This document shows, in pieces, positions 1 to 8,800 of a DNA stretch of 10,514 nt. The DNA is from Deltaproteobacteria bacterium. Its GTDB lineage: Bacteria > Desulfobacterota > Desulfobacteria > C00003060 > C00003106. Where the stretch lies: assembly GCA_019314005.1 (NCBI GenBank), contig JAFDAE010000146.1, positions 1 to 10,514 of the forward strand, given 5' to 3'. Below the pieces are notes generated by a model, which was not told the origin of the DNA, ran no database searches, and saw nothing but the letters and a program-made list of their open reading frames with translations. Positions within the stretch are counted from its first letter, which is position 1. The number at the start of each line of letters is the position of its first letter. Both the position numbers and the translations under genes were made by a program.

Positions 1-3000
1 CCCGACAGCGAGTTTGAAAGTGAAATCACTTCCATCGTGGGTAAGTCAACGGACGATTTTTCAGGGGTAAGAAACATTTCTTTGAAAATGCTGAATACGA
101 AGACGAGTAGTTACTGGAGCGGCAGCAATTTTAATTCGCCAACAGACGTGTGGATTGATATTTCCACTGCCAATCTGAAAAACTGGTCTTATAATATAGA
201 TGATGCGAAGTTCACTTCCGGAGTAATTTATAAACTGGTTCCGAGGGCTACGGATTACGCCGACAATGCGATTGTTGATTTTACCACCACGACGGTTAAG
301 TATGATAACACTCCGCCTGATTCCAACGTTGTTAGCCCGCAGCCGCAGTATTACAGCGCTCTGAATTTGCCCTCGCTTTCGGGAACAAGCAAGGACTTTC
401 CTATAAATCAACAGGTAAATGCGGGAGTTAAGGAAGGCGGGGTGGAATTCAAGTTGATTGATACTTACGGGGATAATGATGCATACTGGAACGGCGAAAA
501 TGACTGGTCAACAACCACCATCCACTGGGTTCTTACTGAGGGGACGACGGACTGGAGCAAAGAGATTGCAGCCGCCAGGTGGACGAGCGGTCACAAGTAT
601 CTGATTGTCCCGAGGGCGGAAGATAATATCAATAATGTAGAGGTCTCGCTGTCCACCGTTACATTTTACATTGATTCCGAAGCGCCGAAATCCGAAATAA
701 CGGAACCGCCGGATCCTTCAAACTGTAACGCTATTACCGATATTACGGGAACAAGCGAGGACCTGCCGGAAGCGGCGGGTGAAATTTATAATTCCGACCT
801 CGCCGTTGTAAAACTTCAGATTCGTGATACAACAAGAGGAGCAACCTATTGGGACGACACGAAATGGATTTCCGGCTCTGCGTGGTTTGACGTAGATCCT
901 CCGGGGGATGTTTCCCCGTGGAATTACGGCATTGATTATTCAACGATGTGGACGAGCGGTCATGTTTACGAGCTGCGGGTGAAGGCGTGGGACGTCGCCG
1001 GAAATGAAGAGTCGCCCGGCGCCCCTTACACCATTACTTATGATACGGTGCCGCCCGCTTCGGCGGTCACGAAAATAGAGGGCACGCCGACTTATCCTAA
1101 AGAAGCCAGCGTCAATTATGTTTCAGAGATTTTGGGAACTTCAGCCGATGAGGGAGGAGCGGGTGTGAAGAAAGTTTTTGTTAAAATTAAGAGAAACAAA
1201 GATGGTTGGTATTATAACAACACCGCATCTCCGCGGGACTTTTATGTTGGCGAATGCTGGAACGAAGCGGATTTTGCGACATGGAAAATTTTTGTCGCAA
1301 CCGACTGCTGGACCGACAGCGGAACATATATCGTTCAGAGTTACGCCATTGACGACATTAATTATCCTCTCGCCGGCGACGGCGACGCGAACACGGAAAT
1401 TCCTGTCTCTTCGATTACATTTACCTATGATCAGTCCATCCCGTCTTCACGGGTGGTATTCCCGGGCAATACGGATGTGAATTACGAGCCGGATGTAGAA
1501 GGTACGGCTTTTGATGGTTTGCCGGGAATTTTAAATGAAGTCAGATTAAGAATAAAAAGAACCGGTGATCCTGTCGCGCCCAATGATAGGTTCTGGTGGG
1601 ATAATAACAGCAAGGAGTGGAAGAATTTCGAGGTCTGGTCGGTGTGCGCTTCCACAACCGGGTTCTGGTCAACGTGGGTTTCCACGGGGATTGACTGGGC
1701 AGGTCAAAATGAATTTGAACTGACCTCTAAGGCGTATGACGATGCGGAAAACGTGGAAATTGATACATACCCCTTTATTTTCAAACTGGATATGACCAAA
1801 CCGAATTCGGTAATTGATGTTCCGGAAGATAATAATTACTATGCCGCTCTTTCGACGGTAACAGGGACCTCCGACGATGACGACGGTCTGCCCCCCTATT
1901 CCCGTTCCGGAATGTTCCGTGTTTCGGTTCAGATTATCAAGTATGACCCGTCTGTCAGCCCGGGAACAACACAGTACTGGAGCAATTTTTTCGAATGGGA
2001 TGATGTCGAATGCTGGTCGCCGGCGGAAGACCTTGGGGATTGGTATTTTGACGGCAACGGGGCGCTGGCAAATAAGTGGGATGACGGCTGCAGGTATGAA
2101 GTAATTTCAAAAGCCGAAGATATTGCCGGAAACGTTGAGGTCTCTTTATCCACCATAACGTTTTATATTGACAGCAAGGAACCCGAATCGCAGATTATCA
2201 TTCCGGCGGATGATTTTTACGGCGACGATAAGAAGCTGGAGTTAATCAGGGGAACCTGTGTGGATAATCCGCTTTCTGCTGACGGCTTTTTCAACGCGGG
2301 AATAAGCAGCGGTACATTAAGAATTTACGATGAGACAGCGGATGTTTACTGGGATAAAACGGCGAATGATTGGACGGGCTCATCCACCACCTGGAACATC
2401 TGCAATTATGTTGTCGGTTCTTCAACTTTTGAATTTAATATGGAAAATTCCAAATGGACGAATGCCCATACTTATTTTTTGAATCCTATAGCCATAGACG
2501 GGGTTAATCTTAAAGAAACAGGTTTCTCAACCTATACCGTTATTTTTGATACCGTGCCGGGAACAATTTCCGTTGAAGACCCCGTTAACGGAAGCAAGAA
2601 AAATACGCTTACCTACATCTGGGGCAACGCTTCCGCAACGCCGGCTCCCGCGGCGCTGGTGAGAATTTATATTATGGATTTAACGTACGATACGACTTAC
2701 TGGAACGATAGCGAAAGCAAGTGGCAGGACTCTCCCTGTGAGTTTGATGTCCAGGGAACCGCCCCCTGGTACTATGACATTGAATACGACAGTAATGTCT
2801 GGACGAACGGTCACAGTTATATTATTAAAGCAAAAGTGAAGGACCTGGCCGATAACTGGTCGTCGGAGGTGGGAAGTAACTTTACTTACGACACCGCAAA
2901 ACCCTTCAGCGGAATTAGTTATCCCATTGACAAAAGTTATCAGAGCGGGCTCACGAATAATGAAATTCGCGGGACTTCAACCGACGAGACAGGCGTTGAT

Positions 3001-5820
3001 AAAATAAGGATTCTGATTACCGAGGATCCTCTTAGCGCCCATGGACCACAGTCCTACTGGGACGGGAACGAATGGGTAGGTTCCGCTCCCGACCCGCTAT
3101 CATGGCCGGAGACAACGCTGACATCGCCACCTAACGGATTTACAGAGGAACCATGGAAATACATAATACCTTCGTCATCTTTTACTTCAGGGTGGTATTA
3201 TAAAATTGAATCACAAAGTTATGACCTCGCCGGCAATGCGCAGGCGACGCCATGTTCGATTTATTTTACTTTTGACACCGGAAAGCCGGCCACGACAATT
3301 GACTGGCCCAAAGATGGTGAGAAATATTCCCATCCGGACAAGGGCGAGATTGTTCTTTCAAGTTTTACGGGTACCGCCACCGACCCCGAGAACACACCGG
3401 TTGTAAAGATTGAGTTTTCGCTTCTCAATAAAGACACGACAAAGTATTACAAGGACGGCAGCTGGACAGCTCCTCCTCCGAGAAAATGGGTGAGCATTTC
3501 AACGGCGACGCTTCCGGACTGGGTTGTTTATACTGTGCCGGACCTGGCTTCAGGGGATGATTACGAACTCGTTACGAGAAACTGGGATAAAGCAAACAAC
3601 ATGGAGACAAGTTATTCAACGATAACTTTTATATACGACGAGGAAGGACCCTTGAGTGAAGTTACAATTCCTGAGGACTTGCAGCTTCTTAATGCTCTTA
3701 CTCAGATTGAAGGAACTGTTTCCGATGAACCGGCGGGCGTTCAGAAGGTTGAACTATACATTCACGATTTTATATCCGTACCGGAAAAATTCTGGACCGG
3801 TGTGTGGACGGAAACCACGACGGTTAAGTGGATTGAAGCAGATACAACATGGAAATATGCAATGGCTCATAATGACTGGGTTGCGAACGGCGACACACAG
3901 TACCGCATAAGGTGCCGCGGAATTGACACCGTCGGAAACGTTGGGGTTCTCGGTTCAACTCATACTTTTACCTTTGATGTAACGCCGCCGGTATCAACAT
4001 TTACGGCTCCGAGCCCCGACGGGGTTCATCTCAAAGTTCTTTCAAGCATTGAAGGAACTGCTTATGATGAGACAGCCGGAATAGATAAAGTTTATCTCAA
4101 AATAACGCGGAACTCCGACGGATATACATGGAAAGGCACATCTTTTACTTCAGGTGTTGACTGGAAACTTGCCAGTAAATCGTTGACCCCGCCTACGACA
4201 TGGAATTACAAGCAGTTGTCCGGCCCGCCCTGGGTGACCGGTTCCTCTTATACAATTAATGTTCAGGCGCTTGACAAGTCAACGAACTGGGAGACCGGTT
4301 TCTCGACTTTGACTTTCGTCTATGACACAACCCCGCCCGACACCCTGATTACCGCCCCCGCGGGCTCAAATCTTTATGAGCCCGGAAATATTAACGGAAC
4401 CGCCGAAGACGCCGTCGGAAGTGTTACAAAGGTTGAATTGAGAATAAAAAGGGACGGCAGCCCTCCGAAATTCTGGAATTACAAATATGAAGGAGAAACT
4501 TCTTCGTGGACGGCAACAAACATCTGGTTTGACCCGGAAACTCTGGTGGGGGATTCCTGGTATTTTAATTCAGGGGCATGGGTCTGGGAAAAAGATAACC
4601 GGTACACCGTTGAAAGCCGCGCAACCGACAACCTCGGAAACGTTGAGACCGAATACGGTTCAATTACATTTAGTATTGACCAGGCCAAGCCGGTGTCGCT
4701 TATTACTAAACCGGTCCACGAAACAGACCCGGGAAGATACGACAATCTTGACAAAATTACCGGAACGAGTTCCGACCCCGGCGATTACAAGACGGACATT
4801 AACAGGACGATGGTTATGATTAAAGATGAGTCCGGCTGGTATCTTCAGCCGGACAAAGAACAGTTTCTTGGTTCTTTTTCATCATTTACCGTATACGGTA
4901 CAGATTGGACTCTTCTTGAACTTGACACGGACGCGTGGACGAACGGCGAGACATACACCGTCCTCACGGTCGCTTACGACAATACGGGAAATTTTGAGGA
5001 TGAAGGAACGCCGAAGGCGGACAATGCGCACAACTTTATCTGCGACAGAAGCGCTCCCGAATCGGGAATTTCCTGGCCTTATCACACAGGACACTTTTCG
5101 GCAATTGATGAAATATCGGGAACCGCCCAGGATGAATTCGGTATCAGCGATGTTAAATTAAGCGTTTACAAGGAGCCTGTTTACGGGCAATTCTGGAATG
5201 TTAATAAAGTTCCCACGCCGGGATGGGATGGTGATATTGGTGAAGAAGATTCCTGGTTCTCGGTTGATTTTGATGTAATTACGGACACTTTTGTTGTCTG
5301 GTCTTCCACTGCGGTTGTTTTTGATGTTGATTACGACTATAGAATTAAGGTAAAGAGTTACGATAAAAATAAGCCGAATGCTCACGAAGAAACCGAAGGC
5401 GTGGATACGCCGGGAAGTGAGAATTGTATTGAACTTGTTTACGATACAACTGAACCTGATTCAGGGATAACAGAACCTCTGTCGGGTATGACAACAAACT
5501 ATGTCAGCAGAATTAAAGGAGAGAGTTCCGATGATTCCAGCCAGGTGGATAAAGTGGAACTGCTTATTATGGATGTTACCAACCCTACCACGGAATACTG
5601 GATACCGTCCGGGTCCAATTGGAGTACTACCGAGCCCGGCGATTGGCCCGACGCTTCCGCTCCTTATGACGATTGGGTTTTTGACCCCGCCGGTTTGAAT
5701 GATGACTGGAAAAGCGGCCATACATATCTTGTCTGGAGCAAATGCCGCGATGATGCCGAGACCAATAATTATGAAACAACTTACGGCAACAACTTACGGC
5801 ACAATGTCTTTTATTTTTGA
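1..5820 (+). CDS. Segment 1: N-terminal-side YW/AGN Ig-like repeat region, 5' partial, ends at a frameshift-induced stop
   Basis: Reading frame 1 is open from the first base, which is already the conserved Pro of a unit start (PDSEFES). The GTG at 37 that could be read as a start lies inside that first domain (ITSIVGKSTDD), has no convincing upstream ribosome site, and is very unlikely to be the true start. The segment encodes units R1 to R15 and most of R16. The pattern is all-beta with conserved tryptophans; there is no signal peptide, membrane helix or enzymatic motif. The last residues after the Gly codon at 5785, including NNLRHNVFYF, do not fit the unit consensus. They come from reading a 13-bp duplication out of frame before TGA at 5818-5820. 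The true protein continues in frame 2. Function is inferred as extracellular structural or adhesive; no specific ligand is indicated. Confidence 0.85.
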   Translation, partial: PDSEFESEITSIVGKSTDDFSGVRNISLKMLNTKTSSYWSGSNFNSPTDVWIDISTANLKNWSYNIDDAKFTSGVIYKLVPRATDYADNAIVDFTTTTVKYDNTPPDSNVVSPQPQYYSALNLPSLSGTSKDFPINQQVNAGVKEGGVEFKLIDTYGDNDAYWNGENDWSTTTIHWVLTEGTTDWSKEIAAARWTSGHKYLIVPRAEDNINNVEVSLSTVTFYIDSEAPKSEITEPPDPSNCNAITDITGTSEDLPEAAGEIYNSDLAVVKLQIRDTTRGATYWDDTKWISGSAWFDVDPPGDVSPWNYGIDYSTMWTSGHVYELRVKAWDVAGNEESPGAPYTITYDTVPPASAVTKIEGTPTYPKEASVNYVSEILGTSADEGGAGVKKVFVKIKRNKDGWYYNNTASPRDFYVGECWNEADFATWKIFVATDCWTDSGTYIVQSYAIDDINYPLAGDGDANTEIPVSSITFTYDQSIPSSRVVFPGNTDVNYEPDVEGTAFDGLPGILNEVRLRIKRTGDPVAPNDRFWWDNNSKEWKNFEVWSVCASTTGFWSTWVSTGIDWAGQNEFELTSKAYDDAENVEIDTYPFIFKLDMTKPNSVIDVPEDNNYYAALSTVTGTSDDDDGLPPYSRSGMFRVSVQIIKYDPSVSPGTTQYWSNFFEWDDVECWSPAEDLGDWYFDGNGALANKWDDGCRYEVISKAEDIAGNVEVSLSTITFYIDSKEPESQIIIPADDFYGDDKKLELIRGTCVDNPLSADGFFNAGISSGTLRIYDETADVYWDKTANDWTGSSTTWNICNYVVGSSTFEFNMENSKWTNAHTYFLNPIAIDGVNLKETGFSTYTVIFDTVPGTISVEDPVNGSKKNTLTYIWGNASATPAPAALVRIYIMDLTYDTTYWNDSESKWQDSPCEFDVQGTAPWYYDIEYDSNVWTNGHSYIIKAKVKDLADNWSSEVGSNFTYDTAKPFSGISYPIDKSYQSGLTNNEIRGTSTDETGVDKIRILITEDPLSAHGPQSYWDGNEWVGSAPDPLSWPETTLTSPPNGFTEEPWKYIIPSSSFTSGWYYKIESQSYDLAGNAQATPCSIYFTFDTGKPATTIDWPKDGEKYSHPDKGEIVLSSFTGTATDPENTPVVKIEFSLLNKDTTKYYKDGSWTAPPPRKWVSISTATLPDWVVYTVPDLASGDDYELVTRNWDKANNMETSYSTITFIYDEEGPLSEVTIPEDLQLLNALTQIEGTVSDEPAGVQKVELYIHDFISVPEKFWTGVWTETTTVKWIEADTTWKYAMAHNDWVANGDTQYRIRCRGIDTVGNVGVLGSTHTFTFDVTPPVSTFTAPSPDGVHLKVLSSIEGTAYDETAGIDKVYLKITRNSDGYTWKGTSFTSGVDWKLASKSLTPPTTWNYKQLSGPPWVTGSSYTINVQALDKSTNWETGFSTLTFVYDTTPPDTLITAPAGSNLYEPGNINGTAEDAVGSVTKVELRIKRDGSPPKFWNYKYEGETSSWTATNIWFDPETLVGDSWYFNSGAWVWEKDNRYTVESRATDNLGNVETEYGSITFSIDQAKPVSLITKPVHETDPGRYDNLDKITGTSSDPGDYKTDINRTMVMIKDESGWYLQPDKEQFLGSFSSFTVYGTDWTLLELDTDAWTNGETYTVLTVAYDNTGNFEDEGTPKADNAHNFICDRSAPESGISWPYHTGHFSAIDEISGTAQDEFGISDVKLSVYKEPVYGQFWNVNKVPTPGWDGDIGEEDSWFSVDFDVITDTFVVWSSTAVVFDVDYDYRIKVKSYDKNKPNAHEETEGVDTPGSENCIELVYDTTEPDSGITEPLSGMTTNYVSRIKGESSDDSSQVDKVELLIMDVTNPTTEYWIPSGSNWSTTEPGDWPDASAPYDDWVFDPAGLNDDWKSGHTYLVWSKCRDDAETNNYETTYGNNLRHNVFYF
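2560..2901 (+). repeat. R8: divergent unit of array A
   Basis: This unit keeps the core strands (RIYIMD, TYWND, WTNGHSY, DLADNWS, NFTYDTAKP) but departs from its neighbours at the start. The usual PxS is replaced by VPGTIS. The GT-x-x-D motif is replaced by GNASATPAP, which has no Asp at the conserved position, and the AGN of the later loop is DNW. It is among the shorter units at 114 residues. It may be a domain with a lost metal or structural site, or the seam of an older block duplication. Confidence 0.6.
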
Positions 5821-5830
5821 TTCAGCCGGT
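5455..5830 (+). repeat. R16: unit carrying the 13-bp duplication
   Basis: The unit starts PDSGITEPL and has the normal IKGESSDDS, VELLIMDVT, TEYWIP, W, DWVFD and WKSGHTYLVWSKCRDDAE features in frame 1. It then closes in frame 2 as TTYGTMSFIFD. As sequenced it is 376 bases, which is not a multiple of three. Without the extra 13 bases it is 363 bases, or 121 residues, which is typical of the array. Confidence 0.85.
5775..5801 (+). repeat. Perfect 13-bp tandem duplication causing a +1 frameshift
   Basis: The 13-mer acaacttacggca occurs at 5776-5788 and again immediately at 5789-5801; the base at 5775 also fits the period. Thirteen is 1 modulo 3, so the extra copy changes the frame. Using one copy reads ETTYGTMSFIFDSAG, equivalent to ETEYGSITFSIDQAK at the end of R13 (frame 1, ending near 4689). 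With both copies the frame runs into TGA at 5818-5820. Confidence 0.95.
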
Positions 5831-8800
5831 CCTGTTTCCGGATACGATTACCCTGTCGTTGACAATCATTATACGCCGACCTTATTAGGAAACGAGGTAA
5901 CGGGCACGGCGGCTGACGTTACAAGCGATATCAGCGAGGTTTATGTTGACATTGAAGAAGTGAAAACGGGCTATCACTTTGATGGCGCTGCCGGCTTTGT
6001 TAACACGGGCGGTGATAACTGGCTGCCGGTGACTTCAGGGACAACCGACTGGGCATACAGCAATGCAGCTTTCACCGTAGGGGGCAACGGCTGGGAAGAG
6101 AGCGAATATCTTTTCCGCAGCAAGGGCATAGACATTATCGGCAACGAGGAAACGCCGTCAGCCGGTTTTACGGTTGTCGTTGACACGACGCCGCCTGTTT
6201 CTCTGGTTCAGGTGCCTGACGATGATAAGATATATAAGGACGTTGACCTGACATTTCTCTCCGGCACTGCCGCCGACAATTCTCCCGGCGCCGTTAACAA
6301 CGTTCAGATTTCCATAAACGTTCTGAACTATCATGAGAGCAACAATTTCCGCTGGGACGAAGATAATTCAACCTGGACCGATACGGGCGCTTTTGATTTG
6401 TGGCTTGACGCCGAAGGGAAAGACAACTGGAATTATATTTTTACCGCGGCCGACTGGGTTACGGGGAAATATTACAGGATTAAATCCAGAGCATTTGACA
6501 AAGCAGGGCAGGTAGAGACCCCGTCGGGGTACAACGAGTTCAGGGTGGTTCTGCAAGCGCATCATTTCATTGTAAGCGGCATTAACAGCGGTAGTAAGGC
6601 GGGAACGCCGCTGAGTTTTACCGTTGCGGCGAAAGATGAATACGGGGGGCCCGCCCTCACTTACGACGGCACGATTCGTTTTACGACAAAGGACGATGAG
6701 CATGATCTTTTCAGCCACCAGGAAGAAGAAAAATCGGAGAGCGACCCGATTCCCGATTATACGTTTACCACGACCGATCAGAAAAATGATGCGAGTCACA
6801 CTTTCAGTAATCTCCTGAGGTTTTATACAGCGGGAAGCGGCAGTTCCGGTAAATTTCTTGTTGTCTATGATACGGACACCTTGGTAAACGGAGAGCAGAA
6901 AGACATTGCGGTAATTCCCGACACACCGTATAGACTCCAGGTTATTGTTCCAGGGGAGTTACCGGCTCCCGGCACTGGAGGAGGTAAGAAGGATGACCCT
7001 GACTTGCCCGGGAATGGTCCTATACCCCAGCTCGCCGGCGGCTCTTTTAATATAACGGTAAATATCTGTGATGACTACTTTAACGTTACCGACAGCACCG
7101 ATACGGTAACAATTACCGCCACCGACCCGAATTTCAATTCAAAAGACATTTATGTGGACGGTTCAACCACAACGAGCATTCAGATGGATACCGCCGGGAA
7201 TCAGACGGTCAGCGCCAATTCCAAAGAGCCCCCGGCGGCGCGTTACATTGTTTATACCTCGGATTTGATAACCGTAAATCCCGATACGCCGAAACGTCTG
7301 CAGATTATCTTTCCCGGCGAGTTGCCGGATCCGGGCACTGCTGCAGGCAAGAAGGATGACCCCGGCGAACCCGGGGATGGCCCAATAGAGCAGACCGCAG
7401 GGACGGGATTTACAATTACCGTAAATGCCTGCGATAGCAAATGGAACGTCAACACTTCAACGACCGTGTGGGCTGAAATAAATACTACGGATAACTATGA
7501 TGAAGAACCGTCCTCCGCCGCTCTTGTCAGCGGGACTCATGAGTTTGTTTTGGAAATGGTAACGGCAAGCACACAAACGGTAACCGCTGTCTGCCTTGAT
7601 TCAGACCTCGATCCGACAGATGGAGACGTGCAGGTTAAATACGGCTCGGGTAAGCAGCTTCAGGTTATTGTCCCCGGCGAGACGGCAGTTCCGGGCAAGT
7701 GGTACATATCGCCATACGGGAAGACGGGTTCCGCTTCAACCCGGACGGCGGGCGTTGCGTTTACCGTAACGGTAAGCGTCTGCGACGATTACTGGAACGT
7801 GAACACGGATACGCAGGTCTCCGTTACGGTTATGGGGAATGACCCTCATAGTATTCAACCCGACCCAAACCCGAAAACGATCTCGGCGGGGAGCAGGAAC
7901 TATAATCTTACATTTAAGACCGCCTGGACGGGAGCAGTGCGCGCGACCTGGACGGTAGAGGCGACCGCAACCGAATGGACCTCGTACACATCCTCCAAGA
8001 TTCCCATGAAACCCAATTCAGCAACAAAACTGCAGGTCCTTCTGCCGAACGAGAGTCCTAAACCCGGTTCCGCTTCCGGTAAACAGGGAGAGGTTCAAGA
8101 GCAGGTTGCGGGCGTTAAATTTACCGTAACGGTAAGAGCGGTTGACGATTACTGGAACCTGCAGAAGTCATCCAATCCTGAGGTTATTGTAACGGCGCCG
8201 TCAGCCAGTTACTATGAGGCGGAAACAGGTCCGTCGCTTTTTAACGGAACCACAAGGTTCTGGGTAATTCTGAAAAATGCGCAGGATGACCCGTGGCAGA
8301 TAACCGCCTCAACCACGGACGGCAGTAATCTTTATTCAAATATATCCTCCACCGTTTCGGTCGGCCCTGCCGACGGCCCTTCCGACGTTGAAAAACTTAT
8401 GGTTCTGGTCCCCGGAGAGGTCTGGGAGCCCGGTTCAACCTATGGAAGAACAGGAACACCTTCAACACAGACAGCAGGGGCAATATTTACGGTTACAATC
8501 AGAACGGTTGACGAATTCTGGAATAAAACGAACACCGGCTTAAATGTTGACCTTACCATTACAGATCCCAATATAGATGACAGCATCTACGAAAACATAA
8601 GCATTATTGGAGGCGAAAAAGTTTCAACCGTTACTTTCCGCACAGCCGGCGCTTCATGGACGGTTACCGTCTCAACGGCGGACGGTTCAGACCTCGCGCC
8701 GCACACCTCGCAGGATATTTATGTTGAGCCGGATGACACCTCAAAACTTCTTGTAATTACTCCGGGCGAAGTTTTTGACGGCGGCTCTCTCACGGGGAAG

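Larger units (their letters stand above)
1..6556 (+). repeat. Array A: 18 tandem YW/AGN-type Ig-like domains (R1-R18)
   Basis: Unit starts, placed at the Pro of the PxS motif (a Gly in R8), are 1, 316, 685, 1054, 1441, 1801, 2182, 2560, 2902, 3286, 3649, 3988, 4336, 4690, 5056, 5455, 5831 and 6194. Units are 113-133 residues long except R1 (105). In order, each has: PxSxI plus a Pro; a strand ending in (I/V)xGT; an Asp in GTxxD followed by a variable Gly/Pro-rich loop; V(K/R)xxI; YW or FW with an acidic or Asn-rich turn; W; WxY; W(T/V)(S/N)GxxY; the AxDxAGNxE loop; and TFxYD. R18 closes without the Asp (EFRVVLQA). Divergence between units is high and no long stretch of DNA is shared, so the duplications are old. 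The conserved Asp residues in GTxxD and AxDxAGN could bind calcium, as in other extracellular beta-sandwich repeats; that is inference. The Pfam family was not checked. Confidence 0.85.

Noticed and set aside
37..39. GTG as the start codon of the large frame-1 ORF
   Set aside because: The frame is open to base 1 and the residues before the GTG already match the start of a repeat unit. It is an internal Val codon and the gene begins upstream of the window.
1378..1400. Dockerin or EF-hand calcium loop in the GDGDANTE stretch of R4
   Set aside because: The residues sit in the AGN-loop position of an ordinary unit, and no paired loop or helix pattern as in dockerins is present.
5699..5806. ATG at 5699 or 5804 as the start of a separate second gene
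   Set aside because: No Shine-Dalgarno-like sequence precedes either. Between 5699 and the duplication, frame 1 and not frame 2 carries the domain sequence, and the encoded protein begins in the middle of a repeat unit.
6368..6799. Antisense ORF of 143 codons, and other antisense or +2/+3 ORFs of 60-116 codons across the window
   Set aside because: All overlap strongly supported repeat domains, have low-complexity Arg/Ser/Pro-rich or otherwise unrecognisable products, and are expected shadows of a long coding frame.
7761..8135. 15-bp palindromes ttaccgtaacggtaa at 7761-7775 and 8121-8135 as operator sites
   Set aside because: Each encodes the conserved FTVTV strand at the same place in units B3 and B4, inside the gene. 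The symmetry follows from the codons Thr-Val-Thr-Val.
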